DNA of 22,602 nucleotides from Streptomyces sp. NRRL S-31 (GCF_000718775.1 NZ_JOCB01000122.1:1-22602), one strand, 5' to 3'; positions 1 through 9,155 are shown, counted from the stretch's first letter. Program-made: numbers and translations. The notes: generated by a model not told the origin, from the sequence alone.

Positions 1-48
1 GTCCCGCCCCGCCGCCGTCCCGCCCCGCCGCCGTCCCGCCCCGCCGCC
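1..48. repeat. 16-bp GC-rich tandem repeat, three copies, at the left edge
   Basis: Three exact head-to-tail copies of the 16-mer GTCCCGCCCCGCCGCC occupy positions 1-16, 17-32 and 33-48, after which the register is lost. The array probably continues to the left of the window, so the full copy number cannot be seen. It lies upstream of the small membrane-protein gene. No function can be read from the sequence; it may be an intergenic minisatellite or part of a repetitive coding region that lies outside the window. Confidence 0.85.
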
Positions 49-183
49 GTCGCGTGCGGGCGCGTGCGTCCGTGGCCGTCCGCGATCGGGGTCCGGGGCG
101 AGGGTTCCGCGCGCCGGAGGGTGACATTCGGGGCGACGGGGGCGTGCTGGGCGCACCCCGCCCCTTTCGCCCGGGCCCGCGTG

Positions 184-189
184 GCTACT
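184..189 (+). promoter_or_regulatory. -10-like hexamer TACTCT for a leaderless start
   Basis: TACTCT fits the TANNNT -10 pattern and ends ten bases before ATG 199, which would place transcription start at or just before the start codon. No convincing -35 box is visible. This is inferred from spacing only. Confidence 0.35.
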
Positions 190-198
190 CTGGAGGGC

Positions 199-375
199 AT
201 GGACTACGTCTCCGCGCTCGTGCCCCCGGTCGTCATGGCCGTGTTCTTCATCGGTGTGGTCAGGGTGATCGTGAAGACCCAGGGCGGTGCCGCCAAGGCC
301 AAGGAGGACGCGGCCGTCGACGCCGCCCTCGCCCGCGTGGAGGCCGGACCCGAGAGCCCCGCCGCAGGCGCCTGA
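199..375 (+). CDS. small single-pass membrane protein, 58 aa
   Basis: This ORF encodes a 58-residue protein. A hydrophobic segment at about residues 6-25 (ALVPPVVMAVFFIGVVRVIV) is followed by a Lys/Ala/Glu-rich, probably cytoplasmic, tail of about 30 residues that looks helical. The reading frame is open further upstream, to position 64, but that extension is Arg/Pro-rich and looks non-coding. I chose ATG 199 because the protein-like sequence begins there and because TACTCT at 184-189 is a good -10 hexamer ten bases earlier. That suggests a leaderless or nearly leaderless transcript; the GGAGGG at 192-197 is too close to the ATG to be a normal ribosome site. I recognise the type as a small conserved hypothetical of Streptomyces but know no function. 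Confidence 0.65.
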   Translation: MDYVSALVPPVVMAVFFIGVVRVIVKTQGGAAKAKEDAAVDAALARVEAGPESPAAGA

Positions 376-543
376 CCCGCCCCGGGCGCGCATGCCGCGC
401 CCCCGGGCGGCCCCGGCCCGTTCCGAGCCGTACGGCTCGCCGGCGCCTCGCACCGCACTGCCGTACGTCCTTTTTGTGCGCGTTTGCCCCCGTAGTGCAC
501 GTTCGGCACGCCATTGCCGGGATCTCCCACTATTGTCTGAGCT

Positions 544-1026
544 GTGCCTCGCCCATTGGGAGAACTCGAAGACGCGGTCATGACGCGGGTGTGGAAGTGG
601 AACCGCCCGGTGACCGTTCGAGAAGTCCTGGAAGACCTCCAGCGGGAACGCTCCATCGCGTACACCACCGTCATGACGGTTTTGGACAATCTCCATCAGA
701 AGGGCTGGGTGCGCCGTGAGGCGGAAGGCCGGGCCTATCGATATGAGGCCGTGTCGACTCGCGCCGCGTACGCCGCCGCCCTGATGAACGACGCCTGGAC
801 GCAGAGCGACAACCCGGCCGCCGCACTCGTCGCCTTCTTCGGCATGATGAGCGAGGAACAGCGCCAGGCCCTCAGGGACGCCGTACGCATCGTCCAGGGG
901 CCGGAAGAAACCCGGGAAGCCCCCGAACCCCGGCAACAGGCGGCCCCGGAACCCCGGCAACAGGAAGCCCCCGAAGCCGGGCGACAGGAGAACCCCGGCT
1001 CGGCAGAGGACGCGGGCGGACGATAG
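544..1026 (+). CDS. BlaI/MecI/CopY-family transcriptional repressor with repetitive C-terminal tail
   Basis: The 160-residue product has the BlaI/MecI winged-helix fold over about residues 1-80: LGELEDAVM and VWKWNRPVTVREVLEDL, then the recognition-helix region IAYTTVMTVLDNLHQKGWV and the wing RREAEGRAYRYEAV. A dimerisation segment follows (AALMNDAW, then LVAFFGMMSEEQRQALRDAV). BlaI proteins are usually about 120-130 aa; here about 35 extra Glu/Pro/Gln-rich residues form a tail encoded by three 24-bp tandem repeats. The start is GTG 544. TATTGT at 531-536 lies seven bases before it, consistent with a leaderless transcript, and no Shine-Dalgarno is visible. In the classical bla/mec systems the partner is the membrane protease BlaR1/MecR1 (M56); none is encoded in the window, so the signal is unknown. 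Confidence 0.85.
   Translation: MPRPLGELEDAVMTRVWKWNRPVTVREVLEDLQRERSIAYTTVMTVLDNLHQKGWVRREAEGRAYRYEAVSTRAAYAAALMNDAWTQSDNPAAALVAFFGMMSEEQRQALRDAVRIVQGPEETREAPEPRQQAAPEPRQQEAPEAGRQENPGSAEDAGGR
916..987 (+). repeat. three 24-bp coding tandem repeats in the BlaI-like tail
   Basis: Units 916-939, 940-963 and 964-987 each encode eight residues of the pattern EAPEPRQQ / AAPEPRQQ / EAPEAGRQ. They are similar but not identical at the DNA level. They extend the C-terminus of the BlaI-like repressor beyond its usual length and are probably disordered. Confidence 0.85.
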
Positions 1027-1033
1027 CGTCCGC
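1016..1033. other. 7-bp stem-loop with the BlaI-gene stop codon at its loop
   Basis: GCGGACG (1016-1022), loop ATAG (1023-1026) and CGTCCGC (1027-1033) form a perfect hairpin. The TAG stop of the upstream gene occupies the last three loop bases, and the next gene's ATG begins two bases after the stem. No U-run follows, so it does not resemble an intrinsic terminator. Confidence 0.6.
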
Positions 1034-1035
1034 TC

Positions 1036-1569
1036 ATGTCAGCGATGCGTCCCGAAGTCTCCGCAAAAGCCATCACCGTCCGGCGGGCCAGGACCAGCGA
1101 TGTCCCGGCCGTCCGCCACCTCCTCGATGCCTACGTCCGTGACCGCATCCTGCTCGACAAAGCCACGGTCACGCTTTACGAGGACATCCAGGAGTTCTGG
1201 GTCGCCGAACGCGACGACAACGCCGAGGTGGTCGGCTGCGGTGCGCTCCACGTCATGTGGGAGGACCTGGCGGAAGTCCGCACTCTGGCGGTGAAGCCCG
1301 GCCTCAAGGGGGCCGGCGTCGGACATCAGTTGCTGGAGAAGTTGCTCGAGACCGCGCGCTGGCTCGGCGTTCGACGGGTTTTCTGTCTGACCTTCGAAGT
1401 GGACTTCTTCGGGAAGCACGGCTTCGTGGAGATCGGCGAGACCCCGGTCGACACCGATGTGTACGCCGAGCTGATGCGTTCCTATGACGAGGGCGTCGCC
1501 GAGTTCCTCGGTCTCGAACGAGTGAAGCCGAACACCTTGGGCAACAGTCGGATGCTTCTGCATCTGTGA
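1036..1569 (+). CDS. argA: GNAT N-acetyltransferase, short-form ArgA-like amino-acid N-acetyltransferase
   Basis: This is a single GNAT domain of 177 residues. The acetyl-CoA loop is seen in VRTLAVKPGLKGAGVGHQLLEKLLETA (about residues 82-108; K/GxGxG type), followed by GVRRVFCLTFEVDFFGKHGFVEI, a strand-helix pair typical of the fold. It resembles the stand-alone short N-acetylglutamate synthases of actinobacteria (the Mycobacterium tuberculosis Rv2747 type), which acetylate L-glutamate or glutamine at the first step of arginine biosynthesis and lack the kinase-like domain of classical ArgA. No other arginine gene is nearby, so the substrate is inferred from family resemblance. ATG 1036 is nine bases past the upstream stop; an in-frame ATG at 1045 is an alternative. 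Neither has a clear ribosome site, so translational coupling to the BlaI-like gene is possible. Confidence 0.75.
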   Translation: MSAMRPEVSAKAITVRRARTSDVPAVRHLLDAYVRDRILLDKATVTLYEDIQEFWVAERDDNAEVVGCGALHVMWEDLAEVRTLAVKPGLKGAGVGHQLLEKLLETARWLGVRRVFCLTFEVDFFGKHGFVEIGETPVDTDVYAELMRSYDEGVAEFLGLERVKPNTLGNSRMLLHL

Positions 1570-1592
1570 TCGTCATTGCCCCGGTGCCCTAT

Positions 1593-1617
1593 GTCCGAAA
1601 CGCGCATGTTTCCGGAC
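1593..1617 (+). terminator. bulged stem-loop after the ArgA-like gene, possible terminator
   Basis: GTCCGAAAC (1593-1601) pairs with GTTTCCGGAC (1608-1617) around a six-base loop, with one bulged base. It begins 24 bases after the stop codon. No T-tract follows directly, as is common in high-GC actinobacteria. Confidence 0.45.
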
Positions 1618-1672
1618 GCGGGCGGTCCGCCGGGTCTTGCCCGAGGGTTTGTGTTTTTCCGGCAAAAGCGGT

Positions 1673-1706
1673 TTGCTTTCCGACGTAACGCAGTACTGCA
1701 TATAAC
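1673..1706 (+). promoter_or_regulatory. candidate lsr2 promoter with internal 10-bp palindrome
   Basis: TATAAC at 1701-1706 is the best -10-like hexamer before lsr2. TTGCTT (1673-1678) and TTTCCG (1677-1682, spacer 18) are candidate -35 boxes. The perfect palindrome GCAGTACTGC sits at 1690-1699 between them. The surrounding 1645-1710 is noticeably AT-richer than its neighbours, as expected for a region Lsr2 itself could bind. Confidence 0.4.
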
Positions 1707-1773
1707 AGGGGCGGCGAAACGGCGGACGCCGCAGACCCCCTGACCCTCAACGTTATCGATGAAAGGAATTGCG

Positions 1774-2109
1774 GTGGCACAGAAGGTTCAGGTCCTTCTT
1801 GTCGACGACCTCGACGGCGGCGAGGCGGACGAGACGGTGACGTTCGCGCTGGACGGCAAGACGTACGAGATCGATCTCACGACTGCCAATGCGGACAAGC
1901 TGCGCGGCCTTCTTGATCCCTATGTGAAGGGCGGGCGCCGTACCGGCGGCCGTGCCTCGGGTGGGCGTGGAAAGGCGCGCGCCGCTTCCGGCGGCAACCA
2001 GGACACCGCGGCGATCCGCGCCTGGGCCAAGGAGAACGGTTACGAGGTCAACGACCGCGGCCGGGTTCCCGCGTCGATCCGCGAGGCTTACGAGAAGGCC
2101 AACGGCTGA
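1774..2109 (+). CDS. lsr2: Lsr2 nucleoid-associated DNA-bridging protein
   Basis: The 111-residue product is a clear Lsr2. The N-terminal oligomerisation domain begins AQKVQVLLVDDLDGGEADETV and continues through the FALDGKTYEIDLT strand region to about residue 60. A flexible GGRRTGGRASGGRGKARAASGG linker follows, then the C-terminal DNA-binding domain IRAWAKENGYEVNDRGRVPASIREAYEKA, in which RGR is the AT-hook-like minor-groove motif. Lsr2 is the actinobacterial analogue of H-NS: it bridges AT-rich DNA and silences horizontally acquired and specialised-metabolite genes. I chose GTG 1774 rather than ATG 1759 because AAAGGA at 1761-1766 is correctly spaced before it and the family begins MAQKVQ. 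The gene overlaps the convergent gene on the other strand by 22 bases. Confidence 0.97.
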   Translation: MAQKVQVLLVDDLDGGEADETVTFALDGKTYEIDLTTANADKLRGLLDPYVKGGRRTGGRASGGRGKARAASGGNQDTAAIRAWAKENGYEVNDRGRVPASIREAYEKANG

Positions 2110-3113
2110 TCCAGCCGGTCGACGGGATGTCCGGCGCGGGCGCGCCGAAGCAGGACCCGGTGACAGTGCGCTGCCACCGTGTCCACCAGTCGTACGAGAT
2201 CGGGGGCGCTTCCCTCGCGCCCCACGGCCGGTGCGGCCGTCCTGCCCGGCATGCCGGGCATGGCCGGCAGCGAGGTCTCGGCCTCGTGTCCCGGCCCGGG
2301 GGGCCGCAGCCAGACGGCGGCCCCCTGCGCGGACAGGGCCCGCGCGGACGCCGCTCCCACGGGAGCGGCCGGCGGGGTGCCGGCCCGCGCCGATCCGGCC
2401 CGTAGCGGCCCTTCGCACCCCTGCCCGGCGGCATCGGGCCGCACGACGGCCCCGAAGCCCCCTGGGGCGGCTTCCAGAGCCCTTACGGCCCCAAAGCCTT
2501 CTGCGGTGGCCCGCAGAGCCTCCGTGGCCCCAAGCTCACCCGCGGCGGACCCGAGAGTCCCCGCCGCCCCCGGGCCCCCTGCGCTGGCGGTACCGGCTGT
2601 ACCGGCCCCCGGAACCCCCGCGCTCCCAGGCCGTGCGCCGACCGGGCCGTACGCCCCCGCGGGCGGTGGCGGAGCCTCCAGGGTGTCCCCCGCGCCCAGG
2701 GCCCTCATGTCCAGCGCCACGGCGCCCCACTCCAGCCAGTCCAGGAGTCCGGGCAGCTCGTCCGCGCTGCCCGGGGCCACCAGCAGCTCCATCCGGTCGC
2801 CCCGGAGGACCACCGGGGACCCCGCCGCGAGATGCCGGAGCGCCCCCGCGCCCGCCTCGGCCGGCACGTCCAGCACGTCGAACCGCACCCCCAGGCGCAG
2901 CCGCAGCGGCCGTCCGGGCACTGTCGGCCAGCCCAGATCGTTCTCGTACCAGTGCCGGGCCGGCGCGTCCGGGCCGGCGGCGGGAGCACCGGCCGCCGGG
3001 GCGCCCCGGCCGAGGGACCGGCGGGGAAGGGGAACCGTGGACGAGGGGGACGAGGGGGACGAAGGGGACGAAGGAGACGTGGGGATCGCAGACGTGGGGA
3101 CCGAGCCAACCAT
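2088..3113 (-). CDS. SCO3374-family hypothetical protein with low-complexity arms
   Basis: A protein of about 341 aa starting from ATG 3113. It begins MVGSVPTSAIP and then has a Ser-Pro-Ser repeat (about residues 11-25). The conserved-looking core is at about residues 45-150: HWYENDLGWPTVPGRPLRLR, FDVLDVPAEAG, VVLRGDRMELLV, DELPGLLDWLEWGAVALD. A long Gly/Ala-rich stretch follows, and the C-terminal piece is LVRLVDTVAAHCHRVLLRRA. The core resembles the N-terminal part of Streptomyces primase/polymerase (Prim-Pol) proteins, but I see no complete catalytic set, so activity is doubtful. I recall homologues beside lsr2 and clpC in other Streptomyces, named the SCO3374 family. The frame is open upstream to 3284; no ribosome site precedes 3113, so the start is uncertain. 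The stop lies inside the lsr2 3' end. Confidence 0.75.
   Translation of the reverse strand: MVGSVPTSAIPTSPSSPSSPSSPSSTVPLPRRSLGRGAPAAGAPAAGPDAPARHWYENDLGWPTVPGRPLRLRLGVRFDVLDVPAEAGAGALRHLAAGSPVVLRGDRMELLVAPGSADELPGLLDWLEWGAVALDMRALGAGDTLEAPPPPAGAYGPVGARPGSAGVPGAGTAGTASAGGPGAAGTLGSAAGELGATEALRATAEGFGAVRALEAAPGGFGAVVRPDAAGQGCEGPLRAGSARAGTPPAAPVGAASARALSAQGAAVWLRPPGPGHEAETSLPAMPGMPGRTAAPAVGREGSAPDLVRLVDTVAAHCHRVLLRRARAGHPVDRLDQPLAFS
3039..3074. repeat. 9-bp tandem repeat, four copies, coding for Ser-Pro-Ser units
   Basis: Four adjacent copies of GGACGAGGG or GGACGAAGG lie at 3039-3047, 3048-3056, 3057-3065 and 3066-3074. On the minus strand they encode the SPSSPSS region of the SCO3374-family protein. 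Copy number is likely to vary between strains. Confidence 0.85.
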
Positions 3114-3325
3114 GACAAGGGCAACCGTCCGAATGGCACAAGGGTTACGCTGGGTGCCGCGTCGGCTGCGCACGGTGCCGGTTCGGGGGGCATGTGGGGG
3201 TCCGGGGAGGTACGAGGTTGTTCGCCCATAGCGGAGGGAACCGGGGCGCGCGGCATGGAGTGTCAGTCCCCGCGGGTAAGACATGCCTAGTGGGAGGGGG
3301 CGACACGCAGGACGGGCCGTCTCAC

Positions 3326-3342
3326 GTTCGCCATCGGCGTAC
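3326..3342. promoter_or_regulatory. ClgR operator upstream of clpC
   Basis: GTTCGCCATCGGCGTAC is a near-perfect palindrome whose core fits the published ClgR pattern CGCYNANRGCG apart from the central base. ClgR is the actinobacterial activator of clp protease genes and, in Streptomyces, lon; clpC1 is among its known targets. The site lies 13-29 bases upstream of TAACTA (3355-3360), a possible -10, which suits an activator overlapping or flanking a -35 region. Confidence 0.8.
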
Positions 3343-3371
3343 TGGCGAGTGGGGTAACTACCTGGCCTGCG

Positions 3372-3397
3372 GGAACATCGTCTCGCACCATCGGGTT
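3372..3397 (+). promoter_or_regulatory. SigR-type promoter of clpC (GGAAC-N18-GTT)
   Basis: GGAAC at 3372-3376 is followed by exactly 18 bases and GTT at 3395-3397. This matches the Streptomyces disulphide-stress sigma factor SigR consensus GGAAT-N18-GTT with one change. Clp proteases are reported members of the SigR regulon in S. coelicolor. Confidence 0.65.
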
Positions 3398-3542
3398 GGA
3401 GCAGATGTCGGCGTTCGGGGTCAGGAGGCCATCACGGTGTCGGCAGTTGGAATGAGCGGTCCCCGCTTGCGGGACTAAGCTGCGGAAGGACAGGGAGGGG
3501 AAGTTCCCCCCACTGCCTGACCGCTCTGAGGAGCGATTAACG

Positions 3543-6068
<2,526 letters not shown>

Positions 6069-6093
6069 GCGTCCGGCGAGTCGACCGACCGAA

Positions 6094-6122
6094 GGGGCCG
6101 GTGCCTTCCGGGCACCGGCCCC
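6094..6122. terminator. 12-bp perfect hairpin, bidirectional terminator between clpC and the NACHT gene
   Basis: GGGGCCGGTGCC (6094-6105), loop TTCCG (6106-6110) and GGCACCGGCCCC (6111-6122) form a perfect stem. It starts 26 bases after the clpC stop and lies 9 bases beyond the stop of the convergent NACHT gene, so it can terminate both transcripts. Confidence 0.9.
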
Positions 6123-6131
6123 TCCGGGCTT

Positions 6132-8948
6132 TCAGGGCGAGACCACTTTCACCTCGGCCTGCGGGAACAGGGAGGCGTAGGGAAAGTCGGACGGCCTGCG
6201 ATCGCGCCGCAGACCCAGCAGCACCGACCGCAGTCCCGGCATCCGCGCCGCGAGGGCGCGGAGGTCCTCGACGCTGCCGGTCCCGAACACCCGAAGCCTT
6301 GTGACGTGCGGCAGTTCAGGCAGGTCCGCGAGGACGTCCGCGCCGCTCAGGTACAGGTCGAGCGAGCGCAGACTCGTCCAGTGCTCCAGCCCGCGCAGCC
6401 CCGTGGGATCGCCGCCGCAGTCCAACACCAGCCGGTTCAGCGGGAGTGCGGACAGGTGGTGCAGGCCCGTCGCGGCCGGACACTCGATCAGCTCCAGCTC
6501 GCGCAGCGAGGTGAGCGCCGACAGGGCCGCCAGATCGGTGAGCGCCGGGTTCCGCCGCAGCCTGAGTTCCGTCACCGTGCCGGGGTCCGGCAGGGCGGCC
6601 AGGATGTCCTCACCGGTGTGCGCGCCCGAGAGCTGGAGGTGCTGCCAGGGCCGCATCCGGGCCAGTGCCTCGAGCTCCTCCGCGTCCCGGCAGGCCAGCA
6701 CCAGGTCCGTCCGGTCCAGATGGTCCAGCACCTCGGCCGCGTACGTCCTGGTGTCGAAGCGCCCCCAGGTGCCCACGAGCTGCCGCCGCACCCGCAGATC
6801 GGGGTGCTCCCGGAAGCGCCGCAGCACGGCCAGCGCTCCCTCCGGCTCCTCGTCCGCGAGGAGCGAGGCGGTGACCGCCACCGCGTGCGCCGTCTCGGGC
6901 GTCAGCCCCTCGGGCCCAGGCAGCAGTTCCAGCACCAGCGGTCCCGCCTCCGCCAGGGCCCGGGCGCCCTCCGTCGAACGCGGGGGGACCAGGCTGGCCG
7001 CCCGTGACTCGACCGCCGCCCGCACCGCCGGATCGAGCGCCGTCGCGTGCTCCAGGCAGGCCAGCGCCAGCAGGGTGAGCCGAGGGGTGTCACGGTCCAG
7101 CAACTGCCGTAGCAGCGCCGCCCGTTCCCGGGGCCGGGCGTGCGCCACCGCCATCCGCACGACGTCCTCCCACTGGGTGTCGTCGGCGTGGCTGACCAGG
7201 ACGTCCAGATGGCCCTCCGCGACGGCGTACCGGGCGCCCAGGTAGTCCTGGAAGGTGCGGTGCACGAAGTCCACGACGCCCTCGGCCGGCCGGCGCAGCA
7301 GTCCGCTGCGCAGGAGCAGTGACCGGAGGACGGTCGCGGCGTCACCCTGCCCCGCCGCCGGACCGACCGCCGGCAGGCACCGCTCCACGATCCCCTCGGC
7401 CGTGTCGGCGTCCATCTCCGTCCGCCCGCTCAGCACCAGCGCGTACGCCAGCCGCTGCAACAGCTCCAGCTGGGCCTCCTCACCCGGCTCGGCGCCCATC
7501 CCGCGCTCCCGGTCCCGCCGGGCCAGCAACATCGTCAGGGCGGCGTCGTACAGCTCCTTGCGGCCGGTGGGGAGGTAGCCGCGGCGGTCCCGGTGCAGGG
7601 CGCAGATCAGACCGCACATCAGGGGGTTGGTGGCCAGCCTGGCCAGGTCGCGCTTGGTGCGCAGGGAGTCCAGGAGGGGGCCCTCGTACTCGGGTGCCCG
7701 CGCGGCCGCGTGCCAGCGGTGGACGAAGGTCGCCACCTCCGGGCGGCGCATCGGGGCCAGGGTCAGTTCCCGGAACCCCTCCTCGGCCAGCCAGTCGGGG
7801 CGTACGGCGGTCGGGCGGGAGGTCAGGAGCCAGTCGTTGCCCGGGTAGGCGGTGAGCAGGGAGCGCAGCCAGTCACGGGTGCGGTTGCGGTCGGCGGCCG
7901 GTATCTCGTCCAGGCCGTCCACCAGGACCAGGCCCCGCCCGGCCGTCAGCACGCGGTCGGCCCAGCCCTCCGGCGGGGTCAGCGGGCAGCTCACCGCCTT
8001 CAGGAAGTCGGCCGGGGCGGGGAGCGGGCCGGTGCGGATCAGGGTGCGCAGGGGGAGGACGCAGGGGACGCGGTGGCCGTCGCGGGCGGCGGTGACCGCC
8101 AGCCACTGCACCAGCGTCGTCTTGCCGGAGCCGGCGTCGCCGCGCAGCAGCACGCGGGAACCGGCGGCGAGCGCCTCCTCGGCGGGCATCCTGCCCGGGG
8201 TGAGCGGCGGATGCTCGCCGCCGCCCCGCGCGGTGTCCTCCGCCTCGGCCGCCTCCAGGCTCAGATAGGCGACTTCGAGGGGCCAGCGGTCGGGGGAGTC
8301 GCGCAGGTCGATGCCATAGATGGTGATGTGGTTGTGGTGGTCGGCGACGTAGGGCAGGTAGCGGCGCTCGAAGGCGAGGTCCAGTGCGTCCGGGCGGGGG
8401 ATGCGGGCGATCAGCTCGTCGGTCTTCGCGATCAGTTCCCGCTGGGCCCTGACCTGCTCCACCAGGGTCCGGGCCACGAAGGTGGAGCGGCGGGTGAAGA
8501 ACTCCAGGATGTGCAGGCAGGCCCACTGGGTCGCCGAGTCCAGGAAGGCGGTGGCGTCGGCGGACAGGCCGTCCGGGGGCGGGGCGTGACGGTGGAGCAG
8601 TCGTGCCAGGTCCCGGCTGCCGAGCCGTACGGCCTGTACGTCGTCCATGTCCAGGTCGCCGAGGGCGAGCAGCCGGCCGGTCAGCGCGTCGGTGACGGCC
8701 GTCTCCTCGTCGGGCGGGAAGGGACGTTCGCCCGGGGAGGCCACGGCCCGCGCCACCAGGCGGCCGGCGAGGACGCGCACCTCCTTCTCGCCCAGGGTCC
8801 GCTTCTCGCCCCTGAACGACACCAGTGCCGACAGCCGCACCGGTCCGTCGACCAGTCCCGCGCCCGGTCCGTCCTGCGCGAACAGCTTCTTCACCAGCGG
8901 ACCGATCAAGCCGGAGGCCAGCTTGCCACCCAGTACGGCCGGTTCCAT
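6132..8948 (-). CDS. NACHT-domain STAND NTPase with C-terminal leucine-rich repeats (bacterial NLR-like)
   Basis: This 938-residue protein has three parts. The N-terminal helical region (1 to about 240; starts MEPAVLGGKLASGLIGPLVKK) resembles the NACHT N-terminal helical domains of streptomycete NACHT proteins. The NACHT NTPase has Walker A GDAGSGKTT (270-278), Walker B VLVDGLDEIP (341-350) and LLTSRP (374-379), followed by winged-helix and helical superhelix regions with FVHRTFQDYLGARY. The leucine-rich repeats run from about 765 to 915 (LTELRLRRN-, LTSLRELEL-, LRSLDLY-type units). Bacterial NACHT proteins of this layout are signal-dependent switches, and several are antiphage sensors resembling eukaryotic NLRs. 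No nuclease, TIR or protease effector domain is recognisable. ATG 8948 is preceded by a G-rich GGGGGGGTGG ribosome site. The gene is monocistronic, with no defence neighbours in the window. The defence role is an inference from the family. Confidence 0.9.
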   Translation of the reverse strand: MEPAVLGGKLASGLIGPLVKKLFAQDGPGAGLVDGPVRLSALVSFRGEKRTLGEKEVRVLAGRLVARAVASPGERPFPPDEETAVTDALTGRLLALGDLDMDDVQAVRLGSRDLARLLHRHAPPPDGLSADATAFLDSATQWACLHILEFFTRRSTFVARTLVEQVRAQRELIAKTDELIARIPRPDALDLAFERRYLPYVADHHNHITIYGIDLRDSPDRWPLEVAYLSLEAAEAEDTARGGGEHPPLTPGRMPAEEALAAGSRVLLRGDAGSGKTTLVQWLAVTAARDGHRVPCVLPLRTLIRTGPLPAPADFLKAVSCPLTPPEGWADRVLTAGRGLVLVDGLDEIPAADRNRTRDWLRSLLTAYPGNDWLLTSRPTAVRPDWLAEEGFRELTLAPMRRPEVATFVHRWHAAARAPEYEGPLLDSLRTKRDLARLATNPLMCGLICALHRDRRGYLPTGRKELYDAALTMLLARRDRERGMGAEPGEEAQLELLQRLAYALVLSGRTEMDADTAEGIVERCLPAVGPAAGQGDAATVLRSLLLRSGLLRRPAEGVVDFVHRTFQDYLGARYAVAEGHLDVLVSHADDTQWEDVVRMAVAHARPRERAALLRQLLDRDTPRLTLLALACLEHATALDPAVRAAVESRAASLVPPRSTEGARALAEAGPLVLELLPGPEGLTPETAHAVAVTASLLADEEPEGALAVLRRFREHPDLRVRRQLVGTWGRFDTRTYAAEVLDHLDRTDLVLACRDAEELEALARMRPWQHLQLSGAHTGEDILAALPDPGTVTELRLRRNPALTDLAALSALTSLRELELIECPAATGLHHLSALPLNRLVLDCGGDPTGLRGLEHWTSLRSLDLYLSGADVLADLPELPHVTRLRVFGTGSVEDLRALAARMPGLRSVLLGLRRDRRPSDFPYASLFPQAEVKVVSP

Positions 8949-9108
8949 CCGCCACCCCCCCCGTGTGCGTACGACGTACGGAGGGAGCCTAGCCAGTGCG
9001 CTCGGCGCGCGTGACGACGACCGCGACGACCGCCCGCTGAGGCAGACGCCAGGGGAACCGTGGGGTTACTGGACGGTAGGCGGCCAGCGGCCTGGGTCAC
9101 ATTCCCCG

Positions 9109-9155
9109 GGTTTCCGGCCGGGGCGCCCGGTGATAAGCAGCACAGGCCGGAAACC
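9109..9155. repeat. 11-bp perfect inverted repeat, 25-base spacer, upstream of the NACHT gene
   Basis: GGTTTCCGGCC (9109-9119) and GGCCGGAAACC (9145-9155) are exact reverse complements. An outer pair, GTAGGCGG (9076-9083) and CCGCCTAC (9154-9161), partly overlaps the right arm, so two alternative foldings exist. It could be an operator for either divergent gene or an RNA structure. Confidence 0.6.

Larger units (their letters stand above)
3114..3542. other. intergenic control region between the SCO3374-family gene and clpC
   Basis: This 429-base stretch holds no convincing gene. It contains the start region of the leftward gene (3114 to about 3190) and the clpC control region: a ClgR-type palindrome at 3326-3342, a -10-like TAACTA at 3355-3360, a SigR-type promoter at 3372-3397, and the clpC ribosome site GAGGAG at 3527-3532. 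The leader from 3398 to 3542 would be about 140 nt long. Confidence 0.7.

Noticed and set aside
64..198. N-terminal extension of the small membrane protein from position 64
   Set aside because: The extension is Arg/Pro/Ala-rich and lacks a ribosome site; the hydrophobic segment and a -10 hexamer fit a start at 199.
3462..3484. HspR HAIR element near CTTGCGGGACTAAG upstream of clpC
   Set aside because: It lacks the CTTGAGT-N7-ACTCAAG arms; only CTT and AAG fragments match.
7593..9014. 473-codon plus-strand frame opposite the NACHT gene
   Set aside because: Gly/Gln/Arg-rich antisense artefact; the NACHT frame on the other strand has clear motifs throughout.
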